Assembly: GCA_017623115.1 (NCBI GenBank)
Contig: JAGAPT010000003.1
Span: 1 to 44,734 of the forward strand
Direction: 5' to 3'
Length of the DNA stretch: 44,734 nt
DNA from: Alistipes sp.
Lineage (GTDB): Bacteria; Bacteroidota; Bacteroidia; Bacteroidales; Rikenellaceae
Position numbers and translations under genes: made by a program. Position 1 is the first letter of the stretch. Each line of letters starts with the position of its first letter. Under the pieces are notes generated by a model. It made no database searches, was not told the origin of the DNA, and was given only the letters and a program-made list of their open reading frames with translations. This document shows positions 42,471 through 44,734 of the stretch, piece by piece.

Positions 42471-44294
42471 TTAGTTGATAATCACAAAATCCTTCGGATA
42501 GTGGAACTTCGGCGGATCACGATGCGGCAGAAGACTCATGCCTGCCGTGATCAGCCCCACACGGCCAATGAACATCATCAGCGTAATGATTACCTTGGCC
42601 ACATCGCCCAGTTGAGCGGTTACATTGAGGCTCGATCCGACCGTCGAGAAGGCTGAAATGGTTTCGAACAGCAGGTGGAAAGGTGCAATCTCGGGCTCGG
42701 CAATCACCAGCGCGATAAAGCCGATCAAGATGGTGATAATCGAGCCGAAGACAACGGCCGAGGCGCGTTGTAACGAGGTGTTGGGAAGCTCGCGTCCCAA
42801 TAACACCACGCGGTTTCGACCACGAATTACGGCCAGAAAATTAGCACACGCGACGGCAAAGGTATTGACCTTGATACCACCGGCTGTCGATTGCGAAGCA
42901 CCACCGATCCACATCAGAAAGAGGTAGCCGAGGAGCGTTAGGGTTGAGAAATGGGTCAAATCGACGCTGTTAAAACCCGCCGTACGCGGAGCAACGGCAT
43001 TGAAAAAGGCTTGCACGAGTTTTTCGCCGACCGCCATCGAAGCAAAGGCTTTGTTCCACTCCGTGAGGGCAATGGTGAGTGTGCCACAGATGAGCAGAAT
43101 CGTGGTGACATAGAGCACACTCTTCGTGTTGATATTCGTCAGATGGCGGTAGCGTGCCGGACGTACCGAGCTGCGAATGAGCCGATACCACGCTATTTTG
43201 ATGTAGTAGACGATCACCTCTTTGAAATTTACCAGAATCGGGAAACCGATACCGCCCAGGATAACCAGCACTGAGATCGTGAGATAGAAGTTACTATGGC
43301 CGACCATGATGGCGGAATTTCCCAGATTTCCCGTCAGGGTCGAAAAACCGGCGTTGCAGAAGGCCGAGATGGCATGAAAGAGCGAGAAGAAGAGCTCTTC
43401 ATGCAACCCCATCTGCATCGTGCCATGTATCTCGTGCCAGATGAGCAGCATGCCGAGGGCCTCGATCACGAAGGTAAATCCGAGAATGTAGAGCAGCGTT
43501 GAAACCAACGACGAGAGGCGGTCTGACGAGACCATGTCGCGCAACGCAAATTGATTGAGCAGACCGCCGTTCCCCATAAAAAACAGGGCGAAAAAGCTGG
43601 TGATGGTCATGACCCCCAGCCCTCCGACTTGGATCAGTAGGGCGATGACGATTTGCCCCTCGATGGTAAAGGTTGTAGCCACATCAACCGGGGAGAGTCC
43701 CGTAACGCAGACAGCACTTGTTGCTACAAAGAGTGCATCGATGACCGAGAGGTGGATATGTTCCAGCGTAGATCGCGGCACAAGCAATAGCAGTGTGCCG
43801 ATGAAGATGATCACCAAGAAGGCCGCCGACATGAGCAATGCAGGGTTTGTACGGCGATTAAAGATGCCGATAAAGCCGCGTGAGATCTCCCCTACGGCGA
43901 TCAGCCCCAAGACCGAGGCGAGGTAGTATTTGTTCGTCAGCAACGCCCACATTCCGGAAAGCAGGCTGTCGCTCGGCTGCAACGGAAAGAGCACGGGCAG
44001 GAGTGGTGCGTAGAGCAGAAGAGCGATAAGCAGGGTCATCAACAGCTGTTTTTGCCTCAGCTGCTTGCGATAGAGCACTACACGCAAGAGAAGTATGATG
44101 AGGAAGAAGTACCATGCCCCTGTATAGAAGCGGTGTACGAAGAGCATCTCGTGTGCTTTGAGTGTGAAGCCGTAATCGAGAAAGAGTACTGCCATAATCA
44201 GCAAGGACACAAGAAATGACGCGGATTGCACGATGCGTGTCAACCACTTTCGCAAGAGAGCAATCCGCTCTTTGATGTTGCCTTGTGAAATCAT
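42471..44294 (-). CDS. Potassium uptake channel TrkH/KtrB family
   Basis: A 607-residue membrane protein with about ten helices, the TrkH/KtrB fold of four M1-P-M2 repeats. Selectivity-filter-type segments (SAVCVTGLSP, SAFCNAGFST, NAVAPRTAGFNSVD, SAFSTVGSSLN) are visible. The start is set at ATG 44294 (MISQGNIKERIALL), because the frame upstream to 44420 crosses the consensus promoter (44316-44345). A hydrophobic N-terminal region of four extra helices (about 20-150) is longer than in KtrB. The gene is first in an operon with the truncated TrkA and the NifX-like gene. It imports K+ or Na+/K+ across the inner membrane. Confidence 0.93.
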   Translation of the reverse strand: MISQGNIKERIALLRKWLTRIVQSASFLVSLLIMAVLFLDYGFTLKAHEMLFVHRFYTGAWYFFLIILLLRVVLYRKQLRQKQLLMTLLIALLLYAPLLPVLFPLQPSDSLLSGMWALLTNKYYLASVLGLIAVGEISRGFIGIFNRRTNPALLMSAAFLVIIFIGTLLLLVPRSTLEHIHLSVIDALFVATSAVCVTGLSPVDVATTFTIEGQIVIALLIQVGGLGVMTITSFFALFFMGNGGLLNQFALRDMVSSDRLSSLVSTLLYILGFTFVIEALGMLLIWHEIHGTMQMGLHEELFFSLFHAISAFCNAGFSTLTGNLGNSAIMVGHSNFYLTISVLVILGGIGFPILVNFKEVIVYYIKIAWYRLIRSSVRPARYRHLTNINTKSVLYVTTILLICGTLTIALTEWNKAFASMAVGEKLVQAFFNAVAPRTAGFNSVDLTHFSTLTLLGYLFLMWIGGASQSTAGGIKVNTFAVACANFLAVIRGRNRVVLLGRELPNTSLQRASAVVFGSIITILIGFIALVIAEPEIAPFHLLFETISAFSTVGSSLNVTAQLGDVAKVIITLMMFIGRVGLITAGMSLLPHRDPPKFHYPKDFVIIN

Positions 44295-44315
44295 ACCTGT
44301 CGAATTTGTATGAAG

Positions 44316-44345
44316 CAAAGATAGTTTTTTTTCTTTACATTTCAA
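44316..44345 (-). promoter_or_regulatory. Promoter of the trkH-trkA-nifX-like operon
   Basis: On the minus strand TTG (44345-44343), 19 bases, TATCTTTG (44323-44316). The leader to ATG 44294 is only about 15 bases. Confidence 0.7.
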
Positions 44346-44386
44346 GATTCGGTTCAAAAAGGGTGCAATATACCTATATGTTGTGA

Positions 44387-44417
44387 TTGACAAAATCGCT
44401 CTCAAAGACGATCTTTG
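44387..44417 (+). promoter_or_regulatory. Orphan plus-strand promoter-like sequence
   Basis: TTG (44387-44389), 20 bases, GATCTTTG (44410-44417), one mismatch to TAnnTTTG. No open frame follows within 100 bases, but a hairpin plus T-run does (44472-44505). Confidence 0.35.
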
Positions 44418-44423
44418 CACTGT

Positions 44424-44505
44424 AAAAGTAAAACAGCCGTTTTATTGTTATTGTTTGTGTGTGAAAAAGGGGTTATCCGACCATCATCGCGATAACTCTT
44501 TTTTT
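44424..44505 (+). ncRNA. Possible short non-coding transcript (unconfirmed)
   Basis: A predicted transcript of about 80 nt runs from the orphan promoter to a terminator-like hairpin with seven T. It contains a small hairpin TAAAAC-AGCC-GTTTTA (44429-44444) and the terminal stem GTTATC-CGA/TCG-GATAAC. No known RNA family is recognised. This is an inference from promoter plus terminator without an ORF. Confidence 0.25.
44472..44505 (+). terminator. Terminator-like hairpin in the right intergenic region
   Basis: GTTATCCGA (44472-44480) pairs with TCG-C-GATAAC (44487-44496) across one bulged C, six-base loop, followed by TCTTTTTTT. The other strand continues CCCCTTTTTC, so it could work both ways. 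Confidence 0.5.
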
Positions 44506-44607
44506 AATTAATATGCTCAAGGTGTACAATAGAATTCACCCAGCATCCCACAAAGATACCAATCAGTTAGATTATTTTAGTGTTCACCTGTGATATATTA
44601 ACTTAAA

Positions 44608-44643
44608 AAAGTGTATTCAAATTGATTTTTCTGAATACACTTT
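44608..44643. terminator. Bidirectional hairpin near the right edge
   Basis: A 12-bp stem AAAGTGTATTCA (44608-44619) with TGAATACACTTT (44632-44643), twelve-base loop. T-rich sequence follows on both strands (ATTTTTG on the plus, TTTAAGT on the minus), suggesting a gene ends beyond the window. Confidence 0.6.
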
Positions 44644-44734
44644 ATTTTTGAATACGTTAGTTAAATTCGAATTTACTTACTTGTTAACCATTCCATCTTT
44701 GTTAGGCAAGTAATGTGTTCCGTCCGCAACTCAC

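Larger units (their letters stand above)
44295..44734. other. Intergenic region at the right edge
   Basis: These 440 bases hold no protein gene that I can support. They contain the trkH promoter, an orphan plus-strand promoter with a downstream hairpin (44387-44505), a second -7-like TATCTTTG on the minus strand (44558-44551) with no clear gene, a bidirectional hairpin (44608-44643) and a 19-codon minus-strand open stretch at the edge (44732-44673, ending TAA). The last may be the C-terminus of a gene outside the window. Confidence 0.5.

Noticed and set aside
44662-44675. 14-bp AT-rich palindrome TAAATTCGAATTTA
   Set aside because: Short and AT-rich; could arise by chance and has no promoter context.
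44673-44732. Nineteen-codon open stretch at the right edge, minus strand
   Set aside because: Too short to identify; another frame also has a stop at the edge. Noted only in the intergenic entry as a possible C-terminus of an outside gene.

Overview
The window is bacterial chromosome from a gut-type Bacteroidales, most like Alistipes or another Rikenellaceae member. This is judged from protein content, with no database search. Supporting signs are Bacteroidetes promoters (TTG or TTTG, about 19-21 bases, then TAnnTTTG) ahead of many genes, start codons without a clear Shine-Dalgarno, a Rho with a long disordered insert, a probable PPi-type phosphofructokinase, a fimbrillin/FISUMP lipoprotein and a radical-SAM/lipoprotein pair. 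No phage, insertion sequence, CRISPR array or rRNA was seen. One tRNA (Lys, UUU) lies at the left edge.

Layout, left to right. 1-1.7 kb: tRNA-Lys and a carboxy(nor)spermidine dehydrogenase. 1.7-5.1 kb (minus): small lipoprotein, radical SAM/SPASM enzyme and DsbD-like thiol reductase in one operon, divergent from phosphofructokinase (5.3-6.5 kb) across a perfect inverted repeat. 6.6-11.9 kb: a DUF1273-like protein, a YtxH/holin-like membrane pair, reverse rubrerythrin, a thioredoxin-fold lipoprotein, a GadC-like antiporter and an outer-membrane barrel. 12-14.5 kb: an AraC regulator divergent from a metallophosphoesterase lipoprotein and its overlapping partner, with a 28-bp near-perfect palindrome between them. 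14.6-19.5 kb (minus): purA-etfB-etfA-acyl-CoA dehydrogenase. 19.6-20.6 kb: an acidic-tailed small protein overlapping an LRR lipoprotein. 20.7-25.7 kb (plus): ligA, dapA, a DUF4919 protein and a clostripain-like (C11) lipoprotein. 25.8-29.8 kb: a large secreted protein of unknown function divergent from a fimbrillin-like FISUMP lipoprotein. 29.9-32.1 kb (minus): metX-hom. 32.2-38.9 kb: an RND efflux operon (adaptor, pump, TolC-like channel) with a divergent AraC regulator. 39-41.4 kb (minus): rho and an S1/P1-type nuclease. 41.6-44.3 kb (minus): TrkH, a short TrkA and a NifX-like protein. 44.3-44.7 kb: intergenic DNA with a possible orphan short transcript.

Biologically the region mixes housekeeping functions (DNA ligase, lysine, methionine and purine synthesis, glycolysis, Rho) with cell-envelope and redox functions of an anaerobe (ETF/acyl-CoA dehydrogenase, rubrerythrin, DsbD, efflux, K+ uptake). 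The most interesting unit is the radical-SAM/lipoprotein/DsbD operon, which looks like an uncharacterised system for modifying a surface lipoprotein. Several inverted repeats in divergent promoter regions are good operator candidates with no assigned regulator.
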